DNA of 22,877 nt from the NCBI GenBank assembly GCA_026981635.1, contig JALSIF010000104.1, positions 1-22,877 on the forward strand, written 5' to 3'. The notes under the pieces were generated by a model. It saw nothing but the letters and a program-made list of their open reading frames with translations, was not told where the DNA came from and did not search any database. Below are positions 1 through 7,819 of this stretch, in pieces (the first letter of the stretch is position 1; each line of letters opens with the position of its first letter). A program made the translations under genes and the position numbers. The stretch comes from JALSIF01 sp026981635 [NCBI: bacterium]. Lineage in GTDB: Bacteria; 4484-113; JALSIF01.

Positions 1-19
1 TTCTCCCGACTGTGTCCTG

Positions 20-847
20 CTAAAGCCCCCCGGCCTGTTTGAAGCTGAGCACCAGGCTGCCGAAGATCAGGTTCCAGCCGTCGGCAACGATAAAGAGCAG
101 AAGCTTGAAGGGAAGGCTGATAAGGATTGGCGGAAGCATGAGCATCCCCATGGAGAGCAGGATTGAGGAGACCACCATGTCAATGATCAGGAAGGGGACA
201 AAGATGATAAAGCCGATCTCAAAGGCGGTCTTTAGCTCGCTGATTAGGAAGGCGGGGATGATCACGTAGGTGGGCACATCCTCCACCGTCTCCACATTCT
301 CAAGCTCTGCCATGCGCACAAACAGCTCCAGGTCCTTCTTGCGGGTCTGGGCAAGCATGAACTGGCGCAGGGGCTGCTCGCTTCGTTCAATGGCCTCGGG
401 AAGCTCAATCTCGCCGGCAAAGTAGGGCCTCAGCCCCTGCTCGTAGATCTGCTTGTTTACCGGCGCCATGATGAACAGGGTGAGGAAGAGGGCAAGCCCA
501 ATCAGCACCTGGTTGGGGGGCGACTGCTGGGTCCCCAGGGCGCTTCTCAGCAGGGAGAGGACGATGATGATGCGGGTAAAGGGGGTGACCATGATGATCA
601 GGGCGGGGGCGAGGGTGAGCAGGGTGAGCAGGATGAGGATCTGGATCAGGTTTCTCGCATCGGAAGGCTCCCCCGAGGTGGAAAGCTCAATGCGCAGGCT
701 GGGGAAGGCCCCCCCGCCCGCCTGCTGGGCATAGACCAGGCCGGCAAACACCCCGATGAGGACCACCACCAGCCCCCCCGCCGCCAGGGCGGGCAGGGCG
801 CTCCTCAGCCTCTCCTCCCACCTGTGCCTCAGGGCTAGACTTCCCAT
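20..847 (-). CDS. fliP: Flagellar export gate protein FliP
   Basis: FliP is a core membrane subunit of the flagellar type III export gate, forming the entry pore with FliQ and FliR. The 275-residue product has an N-terminal hydrophobic segment (about residues 22-42, likely signal/anchor), a short variable stretch, then the FliP domain. Family hallmarks are plain: PFTRIIIVLSLLRSALG followed by TQQSPPNQVL near residues 88-115, and the C-terminal helices with FLISELKTAFEIGF and LPFKLLLFIVADGW. Length is slightly above the usual 245 residues because of the leader. The ATG start lies inside the end of fliO (13-base overlap), so the two are translationally coupled. The next gene of the operon, expected to be fliQ, would lie left of base 20. 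Identification is essentially certain. Confidence 0.97.
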   Translation of the reverse strand: MGSLALRHRWEERLRSALPALAAGGLVVVLIGVFAGLVYAQQAGGGAFPSLRIELSTSGEPSDARNLIQILILLTLLTLAPALIIMVTPFTRIIIVLSLLRSALGTQQSPPNQVLIGLALFLTLFIMAPVNKQIYEQGLRPYFAGEIELPEAIERSEQPLRQFMLAQTRKKDLELFVRMAELENVETVEDVPTYVIIPAFLISELKTAFEIGFIIFVPFLIIDMVVSSILLSMGMLMLPPILISLPFKLLLFIVADGWNLIFGSLVLSFKQAGGL

Positions 848-1899
848 TGGCTGAGCTTCTCGGAAAGCTTCTCCAGAAACCTCCTCCCCGCCGGGGAGAG
901 CTCCTCCCCCCGGTCTGTCCTAGCCCCACCGCCCTGCTCAAACATCACCCGGCGGGCAAAGCGCCTCGCCTCCGCCTCGGGGGTGGGCTCCCACTCGTCC
1001 CGCCGGGCAAGCTCTGCCTCCTCCCGGGCCACCCGCTCCATCTCCTCCCTGAGCTCCCGCGGCATGCGGGGAACGCTGGAGAGCAGGGTGATGGAGTCCT
1101 TGGTCACCCCCAGGATCAGGTCCTCGTCCGGCGTCCTCACCACCAGGATCTGGCGCCCCTGGCCCAGGTTTAGCGCCTCAACGATGGAGAGGCCCGCTCC
1201 GCTAAGTCCCAGCAGGCGGCCCGCATTCATCCTGCGCACCAGCGAGGCAAAGATGATAAGCAGCCCCAGGATGGCCACCACCCAGCCCAGCGCCCGCCAC
1301 GGGTTCCACTGGTCCAGCGGGCTTCCCGTCTCAAGACCGACCGCCTGGTCTCTTCCGGTGCCCGGGTCAATGAAGCCGGTGCGGATGGGGGAGGTGTCCA
1401 GCTCCTCCCCTTCACCGATGCCCAGGGCGCCCGCCTCCAGGTCCTGCTCCTCGCCGGAGGTGGCCGCTGCCACATCTTCCGGCTCATCGCCGGGCTGGGA
1501 GCTCTCCTTTGCCAGCCCCTCGTCTGACGGCTTGACTTTTGGGGAGGGCTCCGCCTGGCCACCTTCAGGGCTGGCCTCGCCCTGGCTGGAGGAGCTCTGA
1601 CTGGCTACTCCAGCTTCTCCTCCTTTGCCTGATCTTTGCCGGGAGGAGGACTGCTCTTTTGGGGATGGCCGGCTGGGGGTGGCCTTTGGCTTGGCCTTGG
1701 TTCCTCCCTGGCCGGCCTTCTCCTCCCCGGGAGTCTGCTTGGCGCCGGGGTAGAGCTGCTCCCGGGAGGGGATGGGGTAGAGGATCTCCTCTTCCCCCGC
1801 TGCCCTAAGAGGGGGCTGGGGTAGGAGACCAGCAATCGGCAGAGCAAAAGCGGCAAGCAGGGCTGCTGTGGCGACTAGCTTGCTGAGAGCCCTAAGCAA
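835..1899 (-). CDS. fliO: FliO-family flagellar biosynthesis protein with long low-complexity extension
   Basis: FliO is a membrane protein that helps assemble or stabilise the FliP ring. The 354-residue product starts with a signal-like hydrophobic stretch (residues 8-26), followed by about 150 residues of Ser/Pro/Lys/Glu/Gly-rich low-complexity sequence, a single membrane span near residues 203-222 (LGWVVAILGLLIIFASLV) ending in RR, and the FliO core with VEALNLGQGRQILVVR and LILGVTKDSITLLSS. A charged tail follows. Typical FliO proteins are about 100-220 residues, so the extra length is the periplasmic or extracellular linker. The start is TTG: an AGGAGG site sits six bases upstream, on the minus strand around 1906-1911. 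It overlaps fliP and lies 57 bases after ispH, probably in one transcript. Confidence 0.9.
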   Translation of the reverse strand: MLRALSKLVATAALLAAFALPIAGLLPQPPLRAAGEEEILYPIPSREQLYPGAKQTPGEEKAGQGGTKAKPKATPSRPSPKEQSSSRQRSGKGGEAGVASQSSSSQGEASPEGGQAEPSPKVKPSDEGLAKESSQPGDEPEDVAAATSGEEQDLEAGALGIGEGEELDTSPIRTGFIDPGTGRDQAVGLETGSPLDQWNPWRALGWVVAILGLLIIFASLVRRMNAGRLLGLSGAGLSIVEALNLGQGRQILVVRTPDEDLILGVTKDSITLLSSVPRMPRELREEMERVAREEAELARRDEWEPTPEAEARRFARRVMFEQGGGARTDRGEELSPAGRRFLEKLSEKLSQWEV

Positions 1900-1956
1900 T
1901 CCTTCCTCCTCGGCAGAAATTCTACCCCCAACTCGCCCCCGGGGCGAAGCCCCACC

Positions 1957-2871
1957 CTAGCCAGCAGGTTGCCCGCTCACCGGAGCCCGGCGGGAGGGTT
2001 TCGCCTCCTTGCTGCTCTCCGTACCGTAGCGGCTTAGCAGGGTCTTTTCAATCTCGTCAATGATCCAGTCGGGGGTGGAGGCTCCCGCGGTAAGCCCCAC
2101 CGTCATCCCGGCACTGAGCGGAATCCCTTCCAGGTCATCCTTGGAGTGGATGAAATAGGTGTTGGGGTTTACCTGCTTTACCTTCTGGTAGAGGGTCTTG
2201 GAGTTGGAGGAGTGGGGGTCGCCGATTACCAGCATCACGTCACAGCGCGGTGCGATGGCCATGCTGGTCTGCTGGTTGAGACCGGTGTGGGGGCAGATGG
2301 TGTCGGCGGTCATCACCCTCTCAAATCGCTCCTTGAGCTTCTCGGTAAGCTCCCTCACCCGCGAGGGGTCAAAGGTGGTCTGACTTACCACCCCGATGGT
2401 GCGGGCGGGGGGAAGCCCCGCTATGTCGCTCTCGTCCTCCACCACATAGCAGCGCTCAATCCAGCTTGAGTTTCCCCTCACCTCGGGGTGGGCCTTCTTG
2501 CCAATCAGCACCACATACTCCGCCCCCTCTTCCAGGAGCTGGTTGCCCCTGATGCGCACCTTGGTGACGATGGGGCACACCAGGTCAATGATCTCGTTGC
2601 CCTTCTCCACCAGCTTCTCGTAGACCTCCCGGGTCTCTCCGTGGGTACGGATGATTACCCGGGCCCTCTCGGGGATGTACTGGTAGTCGTTTCGCTCAAT
2701 GCCGAACGACTTCACCCGCTCCACCACGCTCTTGTTGTGGACGATGTCACCGATGAGCACGGTGGGCTTGCCGTCGGCTCCATTTCTTTGCTGGTGGAGG
2801 GCCTCAATGGCGCGATAGGCGCGCTCCACCCCGAAGCAGAACCCCATCTTGTCGGCCCGGATTACCTTCAT
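1957..2871 (-). CDS. ispH: 4-hydroxy-3-methylbut-2-enyl diphosphate reductase (IspH/LytB)
   Basis: IspH is the last enzyme of the MEP pathway: a cytosolic 4Fe-4S enzyme reducing HMBPP to IPP and DMAPP. The 304-residue protein has the three cluster cysteines at 12 (MGFCFGV), 99 (LVCPIV) and 193 (TICPHT), the active-site histidines 45 (IVHN), 77 (RTHGE) and 128 with the proton-donor glutamate 130 (AHPEV), the QTT motif at 164-166, the SSN phosphate-binding motif (HSSNSK) and TAGASTPDW near the C-terminus. All known catalytic positions are therefore present. The residues after Cys193 (PHTGLNQ) differ from the more familiar NATQ pattern. A GGGAG ribosome site precedes the ATG. A perfect TATAAT lies about 30 bases upstream on the same strand, so the gene may have its own promoter. 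Confidence 0.97.
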   Translation of the reverse strand: MKVIRADKMGFCFGVERAYRAIEALHQQRNGADGKPTVLIGDIVHNKSVVERVKSFGIERNDYQYIPERARVIIRTHGETREVYEKLVEKGNEIIDLVCPIVTKVRIRGNQLLEEGAEYVVLIGKKAHPEVRGNSSWIERCYVVEDESDIAGLPPARTIGVVSQTTFDPSRVRELTEKLKERFERVMTADTICPHTGLNQQTSMAIAPRCDVMLVIGDPHSSNSKTLYQKVKQVNPNTYFIHSKDDLEGIPLSAGMTVGLTAGASTPDWIIDEIEKTLLSRYGTESSKEAKPSRRAPVSGQPAG

Positions 2872-2900
2872 GCCATCTCCCGCCGAGGGCTGCTGGCGGG

Positions 2901-2906
2901 ATTATA
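2901..2906 (-). promoter_or_regulatory. Candidate -10 box for ispH
   Basis: Read on the minus strand this is a perfect TATAAT in the 56-base gap between the permease gene and ispH, placing a transcript start roughly 20 bases before the ispH ATG. No convincing TTGACA-like -35 is visible at 16-18 bases, so only the -10 is supported. Confidence 0.4.
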
Positions 2907-2927
2907 GCCTCTGTGGCCTGCGCTGGG

Positions 2928-5672
2928 CTAGCCTTTCCCCTTGGCTTGGGTCTCCTTCCCGTCGGGATTGGGGGCGGGCGCCTCCTCCAGGCCGATGAGC
3001 TTGCCCCCCAGGCCGCGGGCAATGAGCATCCGGTGGCGGAACTCCGAATGGAGGGTGACCAGGCGGGAGAGGATGAAGAGGCTAGCCACATATGCACCCA
3101 GGCCAACGAAGGAGAGCATTCCCCCGTCCCCTAGCCACATGATAAGGATGCTTGCTCCCACAAAGGCTACCCAGCCGAGGTAGAGCAGCGGGGCCAGCCG
3201 CCAGTCGCTCCCCTCTGGGTCCATCTCCATCCCCTCGGGAAGCCCCACCGTAAGCGGTCCGCTTACCGTACTCTCCAGCCGGGGCTGGTCGGGAGGCTCG
3301 CGGAAGAACTGGAAGAAGGACTGCAGGTGAAAGTAGGCGCCCGCCGCCCGCCGCTTCACTACGGCCACCGGGACCGGCGACTGGCCGGCCAGCCGCTCGG
3401 CGATGGCTCCCAGCACCTGTCTCCCCAGCGGTCCGCCCGGCCCTGCCCCCACCACCATAAGGTCATACTCCTTGGCCCGGCCAAGCAGGTGGGAGACGAT
3501 GTCGCCTGCTTCCTCCACCATCAGCCTCACCTCAAAGTCGTCCAGCCTGAGGGGGGTTCCGTCGGTGGGGATGGGCTTGCCGGTGACCTCGGCCAGTGCC
3601 TCCCTCAGCCGCTCAAGCTGCCCTTCCACCACCTCCTCCTCGGTCTCTGGACTGATCAGGCGGATGATGTCAATCCGGGCCGGGTTCTCCTTCTCCCGTT
3701 CACAGATGGCAGCCGCCACCGCCAGCATCAGCTTGGCCTGCTCCGGGTGGGCGGCGGGGATCAGCACCCGCCGGATGGGGGTGCGCCCCTCCTTCAGCAC
3801 CACGAAGTTGGTGTTGGTCCGCCGAAGGATCTGGTCCAGGTTGCTCCCCATCACCCAGTTGGCTCCCCGGCTGGAGCCCCGCCAGCCGAGTACACACAGC
3901 TCTGCCCCGGTCTCCTCAATGGTGCGCTCAATGGCGATCCAGGGGTAGTGGGCAAGACGAATCAGCAGCCTGCCCTCCACCCCCTCCTGCTGGACCAGCT
4001 CCAGCAGGGGCTCAAGCTCGCGGCTTGCCTCCCGGGCCAGATCCTCACCGGCACTCAGGGGCAGGTTGGGTGGCAGGCTCACCACGTGGAGGATGAGGAC
4101 GGGGCGTCCCAGGGCACGGGCGATGCGGGCGGCACTCCTCACCCTCGCCCGGGCGGCGGGGGCGAAGGCTACCGGCACCAGCACCGGCCGCATGTCCACC
4201 CTAAGTTCAGCGGTGCGCTCCTCAAACAGCACCTGGACCGGGGTCTCTTCCAGCAGGCGGGGCCGGGAGTAGAAACGGTAGACCAGTGCGCCGGCCACTA
4301 TCCACCCCACCACCGAGATCATCACCCGAGGGCTGAAGCTGAGCATCACCGCCGCCAGCACCAGTTCGGCCAGCGCGGCGGTGGCCGGGATGAGGGGATA
4401 GAAGGGGGTCACATATCCATAGGCCAGCTTATGCCCCAGGCGCTTGCGGATGACGATGGCGGAGATGTTTACCATCATGAAGAGGAGCAGAAACATCAGG
4501 GAGGCGGCTGCTGCCACCTCCTCCAGGGGGAGGGTAAGCAGCATGCCGATGATGATCGCCCCGCTGGTGATCACCGCAAAATGGGGGATGCGGTTTGCTG
4601 GGTGGATCTCTCCCAGCTTGTCGGGCATGTAGCGGTCCCGCCCCATGGCAAAGCCGATCCGGCTGGAGGAGTAGATGGCCGCATTCAGGGCGCTCATGGT
4701 GGAGAGGAGCCCTCCCAGGATGATGAGCAACTTGCCGAAGGGCAAGACCTGCTGGGCCGCCTCGGCCAGCCCCAGCTCCTTCAGCTTGCCCAGCCACTGC
4801 CAGTTGGGCAGGTTTACCCCTTCCGGGGGTCTTATCCCCCCGATAAGGGCGATGCTCACCACCAGGTAGACCGTAATCACCACCGCCAGCGCCACCACGA
4901 TGGCCCGGGGGATGTTGCGCTTGGGGTCAATGGCCTCCTCGCTGGTCTGAACGATCACTTCTGAGCCGGTAAAAGCAATGAAGGTCAACCCCATGGCCAG
5001 AAACACTCCCAGCACACCCTCTGGAGCAAAGGGCTGAAATGGATCCAGAGGTTCTGGGCGACCCATCATGACCCAGATGCCCGCCGCAGCGAATATCAAG
5101 ATAGTTAAAACTTTGAGAGCTGAAACTATAGCTCCAATGAGACCCGTCTCTCCTACCCCACGAAGGTTTATCCACAGAAAAAGTGCAACTATTCCAACTC
5201 CAAAAACTAATTCGGGTATTCTATGGCTTAGACCAATCTGGGTAACTATCTCCTTCAGATTTAATCCTGCGAGGTGAAACAGTTCGGCGGCAAAGCTGCC
5301 AAATCCAAGGGCATAGAGGGAGCCTGCTACTGAGATGGCAAACCAGCTCATCCAGCCAGCCAGAAAGCTAAAGCCTGTAGGGAGACCTTCTTTTACGAAG
5401 ACATAGCTCCCCCCTGCTGAGGGGAGAGCACTCCCCAGCTCGGCATAAACCAAGGCTGTCAGAAGGACAATTAGGCCGTTTAGGGCAAAGGCAACGAGTA
5501 GTGCTGGTCCCGCTTTCCCGGCTGCGGATCCAATCAGGACGAAAACCCCAGCCCCGATCAGTGCTCCCACTCCGATGAGAACGATCTGCCAGAAGGGCAG
5601 CTCACGGGTAAGTTCCACCGAGACGTTGGCATCCGGGAGGCTGCCTTGCTTCGCATGGCTGAGGGTGTTCAT
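2928..5672 (-). CDS. APC-family amino acid permease fused to two universal stress protein domains
   Basis: A 914-residue membrane protein. Residues about 25-475 form an APC-superfamily transporter with around twelve membrane spans; TM1 carries the substrate-site signature GVGALIGAGVFVLIG. Residues about 490-640 are a UspA domain with the full ATP-binding pattern G-2X-G-9X-G-S (GWRG, nine residues, GS). A second, more divergent UspA-like domain follows (about 645-795, with VVGAGPGGPLG), then a linker and two further hydrophobic spans near 830-885, so the C-terminus is re-anchored in the membrane. Permease-USP fusions are a known architecture; the substrate cannot be told from sequence. The stop is 56 bases before ispH. 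No clear ribosome site precedes the ATG, so the start is less certain. The stretch 5101-5280 has much lower GC than its surroundings. Confidence 0.9.
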   Translation of the reverse strand: MNTLSHAKQGSLPDANVSVELTRELPFWQIVLIGVGALIGAGVFVLIGSAAGKAGPALLVAFALNGLIVLLTALVYAELGSALPSAGGSYVFVKEGLPTGFSFLAGWMSWFAISVAGSLYALGFGSFAAELFHLAGLNLKEIVTQIGLSHRIPELVFGVGIVALFLWINLRGVGETGLIGAIVSALKVLTILIFAAAGIWVMMGRPEPLDPFQPFAPEGVLGVFLAMGLTFIAFTGSEVIVQTSEEAIDPKRNIPRAIVVALAVVITVYLVVSIALIGGIRPPEGVNLPNWQWLGKLKELGLAEAAQQVLPFGKLLIILGGLLSTMSALNAAIYSSSRIGFAMGRDRYMPDKLGEIHPANRIPHFAVITSGAIIIGMLLTLPLEEVAAAASLMFLLLFMMVNISAIVIRKRLGHKLAYGYVTPFYPLIPATAALAELVLAAVMLSFSPRVMISVVGWIVAGALVYRFYSRPRLLEETPVQVLFEERTAELRVDMRPVLVPVAFAPAARARVRSAARIARALGRPVLILHVVSLPPNLPLSAGEDLAREASRELEPLLELVQQEGVEGRLLIRLAHYPWIAIERTIEETGAELCVLGWRGSSRGANWVMGSNLDQILRRTNTNFVVLKEGRTPIRRVLIPAAHPEQAKLMLAVAAAICEREKENPARIDIIRLISPETEEEVVEGQLERLREALAEVTGKPIPTDGTPLRLDDFEVRLMVEEAGDIVSHLLGRAKEYDLMVVGAGPGGPLGRQVLGAIAERLAGQSPVPVAVVKRRAAGAYFHLQSFFQFFREPPDQPRLESTVSGPLTVGLPEGMEMDPEGSDWRLAPLLYLGWVAFVGASILIMWLGDGGMLSFVGLGAYVASLFILSRLVTLHSEFRHRMLIARGLGGKLIGLEEAPAPNPDGKETQAKGKG

Positions 5673-5706
5673 GGTGACTTGGAGAAGAGAGTTTATCGGC
5701 TGGCCA

Positions 5707-5724
5707 TCCGAGTTATCACTCGGA
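5707..5724. repeat. Short inverted repeat upstream of the permease gene
   Basis: TCCGAG and CTCGGA flank a six-base loop (TTATCA) in the 97-base gap between the NYN gene and the permease gene. No T-run follows on either strand, so it is not an obvious terminator; it could be an operator or mRNA leader hairpin. Confidence 0.4.
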
Positions 5725-5769
5725 AGGGGACCTTGCCCGGATGAGGAAGCGAGGAAAAATGGCTGTGGT

Positions 5770-6273
5770 TCAGGCGATGCGCTTTTCTATCCGGTCTCGC
5801 ATCTCGGCCAGGTCGTGATAGTTAAACCCGACGGCCATCCTCAGTTCCCGACTGACCATCCCCTGGGTGGAGAAGACGTGGACCACCTTGCCCCGGGTAC
5901 GCAGGATCTCCACCACACGGACAAAGTCTCCGTCTCCGGTGACCAGGTAGCACTGTTCATAGAGGGGCAGGGTGTTGAAGATGTCAATGATCATCTCCAC
6001 ATCTAGGTTGGCCCGGTAGACCACCTCGCCGGTTTCCTCGCGCACGATGCGCTTGATGGGCTTGGAGCGGATGATGTAGCCCACGTAGCTCATCGCCTCC
6101 AGGAAGCGGAAGGCGCTGTCGTCGTCCTCGTCCAGCCCCTGGTACCAGTAGGCCTCAACTAGCTCGTTCCCCTTGCCTAGCTCCTCCAGAAGGAGGCGCC
6201 CATCAATGTGGAAACCGAGCTTCTTCTGGGTGTAGTACAGATTAGACCCGTCAACGAACACCGAGGTTCGCAT
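5770..6273 (-). CDS. NYN-domain (LabA/DUF88-like) PIN-fold protein
   Basis: A 167-residue soluble protein matching the NYN/LabA family, PIN-fold proteins that are probably metal-dependent ribonucleases. The N-terminus has the first acidic motif (VDGSNLY, Asp8 and Asn11), Asp91 lies in a helix (NLDVEMIID), and the second strong motif is VTGDGDFVRVVE with Asp114 and Asp116. These are the acidic residues expected to bind the metal. Length and domain cover the whole protein; no membrane segment or RNA-binding extension is seen. It lies on the same strand between the M20 hydrolase and the permease gene, with a terminator-like hairpin upstream, so it is likely transcribed separately. A purine-rich stretch (GAGGAG, AGAGG) precedes the ATG. 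The biological substrate is unknown. Confidence 0.92.
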   Translation of the reverse strand: MRTSVFVDGSNLYYTQKKLGFHIDGRLLLEELGKGNELVEAYWYQGLDEDDDSAFRFLEAMSYVGYIIRSKPIKRIVREETGEVVYRANLDVEMIIDIFNTLPLYEQCYLVTGDGDFVRVVEILRTRGKVVHVFSTQGMVSRELRMAVGFNYHDLAEMRDRIEKRIA

Positions 6274-6306
6274 TCCTCTTCACTCTCCTCTTTTTAGGTT
6301 CTCTTC

Positions 6307-6326
6307 AAAAAGCCCCCATCGGGCTT
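6307..6326 (-). terminator. Rho-independent terminator after the M20 hydrolase gene
   Basis: On the minus strand AAGCCC, a five-base loop (GATGG) and GGGCTT form a six-pair stem running into a short T-run. It lies about 55 bases after the hydrolase stop and ahead of the NYN gene. A TATAAT on the same strand at 6334-6339 sits just upstream of the hairpin, so the hairpin could also act inside the NYN leader. Confidence 0.65.
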
Positions 6327-6333
6327 GGGGAAA

Positions 6334-6339
6334 ATTATA
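6334..6339 (-). promoter_or_regulatory. Candidate -10 box for the NYN gene
   Basis: Perfect TATAAT on the minus strand in the gap between the M20 and NYN genes. No good -35 is seen at 16-18 bases, and initiation here would place the terminator hairpin at the very 5' end of the transcript. Confidence 0.3.
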
Positions 6340-6378
6340 ACCAAGTCGCTCTCGCTCTCACTACAAGTTCCAGAGCGG

Positions 6379-7596
6379 CTAGTGTTGGTTCAGCCAGCGG
6401 CGGGTAACCTGGGAGATGAGCTCCACCCCGATGGCCAGGGCATCCTCATCAAGGTTGAACTTGGGGTGGTGGTGGGGATAGATGGCCCCCTTCTCGGGGT
6501 TGGCCATCCCGATGAAGGAGTAGCAGCCGGGGGCGATCTCCTGATAGAAGGCGTGGTCCTCTCCCCCCATGGAGGGCTCGGGCTCCACCACATTTTCCTT
6601 GCCCACGATCTCCTCGGCCACCTCCCTGACGAAGGCGGCCACCTCGGGGTCGTTGACGGTGGCGGGAATCTCCTGCAGATACTCAATCTCCGCCCTTCCC
6701 CCCAGCGCCTCGGCCACTCCGCTGACGATGGCTCTAAAGCGCTCCGGGATGAGCTTTCTGGCCTCGGGCGAGAAGGTGCGTACGGTCCCCTTTAGCTCGG
6801 CGTACTCGGGGATGATGTTGAAGGCGGTGCCTGCATTTATTGCCCCCACAGTGACCACCGCCCGGTCCAGCGGGTTCAGGTTGCGGCTGACGATGGACTG
6901 CAGGGCGCTTATCACCTGGGCAGCGATGTAGATGGGGTCCACTCCCCCGTGAGGGTAGGCGGCGTGGGTAGAGGAGCCGATGATCCTCACCGTAAAGACG
7001 TCCACCGCGGCCATGCAGGGCCCGGGTACGATGCCGATCTTGCCCACCGGAAGGGGCTGCCACACGTGGTAGCCGAAGACCACGTCCACCTTGGGCTCCT
7101 CCATCACCCCCGCCTCAATCATGTGCTTGGCGCCCAAAAAGCCCTCCTCGCCGGGCTGGAAGATGAACTTGACCACCCCCTTCTGGGGAGGGCTCTGCTT
7201 AAGCTCCCTTATGGTGCCAAGCATGATGGCCATGTGGGCGTCGTGACCGCAGGCGTGCATCCGGCCGGGGTGTTCGCTCTTGTAGTCGTGCTCGTTTTGT
7301 TCCTCCACCGGCAGGGCGTCAATGTCGGTTCTCACCATGGCACACTGGCCGGAAGCACCGGTGTCAAGCAGGCTCACCAGGCCGGTCTTGGCCACCTCCC
7401 TATACTCCATCCCCAGCCGGGAAAGCTCCTCCTCAATACGTTTCTGGGTCCACACCTCCTCAAAGCCCAGCTCGGGGTGGCGGTGAAACTCCCTTCTTAG
7501 CTCCCTCACCCAGGGGAAGCTCTCCCTCACCGAAGGGGAAAGGTTTACCTGCTCAAGCAGTGTGCCGTGCTCGCCCATCTTGGTGCCAACCTCCAC
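6379..7596 (-). CDS. M20-family amidohydrolase / N-acyl-amino-acid deacylase
   Basis: A 405-residue cytosolic metallohydrolase of the M20D group (hippurate hydrolase, aminoacylase, IAA-amino-acid hydrolase relatives), which removes acyl groups from N-acyl amino acids or cleaves related amides. Family motifs are intact: RREFHRHPELGFEE at the N-terminus, MHACGHDAHMA with Cys116 and His118, FIFQPGEEGFLGAKHMI with the Glu150/Glu151 pair, His177 in GYHVW, and a GGEDHAFY motif followed by a histidine-rich HHHPKF segment. The dimerisation domain lies between about residues 190 and 305. The start is uncertain: a GTG at 7596 is the longest frame, while an ATG at 7578 has a GGAGG about ten bases upstream. 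It is divergent from the marC leader. The exact substrate cannot be inferred. Confidence 0.93.
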   Translation of the reverse strand: MEVGTKMGEHGTLLEQVNLSPSVRESFPWVRELRREFHRHPELGFEEVWTQKRIEEELSRLGMEYREVAKTGLVSLLDTGASGQCAMVRTDIDALPVEEQNEHDYKSEHPGRMHACGHDAHMAIMLGTIRELKQSPPQKGVVKFIFQPGEEGFLGAKHMIEAGVMEEPKVDVVFGYHVWQPLPVGKIGIVPGPCMAAVDVFTVRIIGSSTHAAYPHGGVDPIYIAAQVISALQSIVSRNLNPLDRAVVTVGAINAGTAFNIIPEYAELKGTVRTFSPEARKLIPERFRAIVSGVAEALGGRAEIEYLQEIPATVNDPEVAAFVREVAEEIVGKENVVEPEPSMGGEDHAFYQEIAPGCYSFIGMANPEKGAIYPHHHPKFNLDEDALAIGVELISQVTRRWLNQH

Positions 7597-7637
7597 GCTC
7601 CATTTTAGGCCCTCTCCTTCCCCCCTCTGTGCCGAGG

Positions 7638-7666
7638 TTGACAGGCTTGGCGATTTGTCCTAGATT
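7638..7666 (+). promoter_or_regulatory. Sigma-70-type promoter for the marC leader
   Basis: A perfect TTGACA (7638-7643), a 17-base spacer and TAGATT (7661-7666, four of six matches to TATAAT). Initiation would be near 7673, about 190 bases before the marC start, giving a long structured leader. Confidence 0.7.
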
Positions 7667-7675
7667 AGCCGCTCC

Positions 7676-7756
7676 ATGCGGACTGTTTGGACAGCAGGCG
7701 GCACCCATTTTGGCGCTTGGGGCCGACGCATGCACGTGCCCGACGGGGGAGGCTAG
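7676..7756 (+). CDS. Possible 26-residue leader peptide upstream of marC
   Basis: An ATG opens a 26-codon frame only a few bases after the predicted transcript start, so it would be leaderless or nearly so; there is no Shine-Dalgarno site. The frame has two Trp codons (codons 5 and 15). Its TAG stop is just after 7739-7748, the strand that can pair with the 5' half of the marC terminator. A ribosome reaching the stop would cover that strand. The position suggests an attenuator leader, but the short frame could also be chance. Confidence 0.3.
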   Translation: MRTVWTAGGTHFGAWGRRMHVPDGGG

Positions 7757-7790
7757 CTAGCGTCGTCTAGCGGGCCTCGGCCCCGTCGGG
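7739..7790 (+). promoter_or_regulatory. Putative antiterminator helix in the marC leader
   Basis: CCCGACGGGG (7739-7748) is perfectly complementary to CCCCGTCGGG (7781-7790), giving a ten-pair Watson-Crick stem. A second helix, GCTAG (7752-7756) with CTAGC (7767-7771), can nest inside it. The right arm is also the 5' strand of the terminator, so the two structures exclude each other. Confidence 0.6.
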
Positions 7791-7819
7791 AAGAACTCCC
7801 GGTGGGGCCTTTTTCTTTT
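7779..7819 (+). terminator. Rho-independent terminator in the marC 5' leader
   Basis: A 12-pair stem (7779-7790 with 7798-7809, including two G-U pairs), a seven-base loop (AAGAACT), and a T-rich tail TTTTTCTTTT. It lies between the marC promoter and the marC ribosome site, and the upstream gene is divergent, so it can only act on the marC transcript itself: a premature, presumably regulated, terminator. Confidence 0.75.

Noticed and set aside
1938-1952. GGGGC/GCCCC hairpin between ispH and fliO as a terminator
   Set aside because: The loop is short and no T-run follows on the minus strand, so read-through into fliO is more likely.
3327-4964. A 545-codon plus-strand open frame opposite the permease gene
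   Set aside because: It is His/Gly/Gln-rich, has no recognisable motif, and is the antisense of a clear permease-Usp gene in GC-rich DNA, where long shadow frames are expected.
5693-5719. GCCGATAA on the minus strand upstream of the permease gene, resembling a sigma-28 -10
   Set aside because: The 15-base-spaced -35 would be GTGA, not TAAA, and the downstream gene has no flagellar link. Probably chance, though worth remembering if the transcript start maps here.
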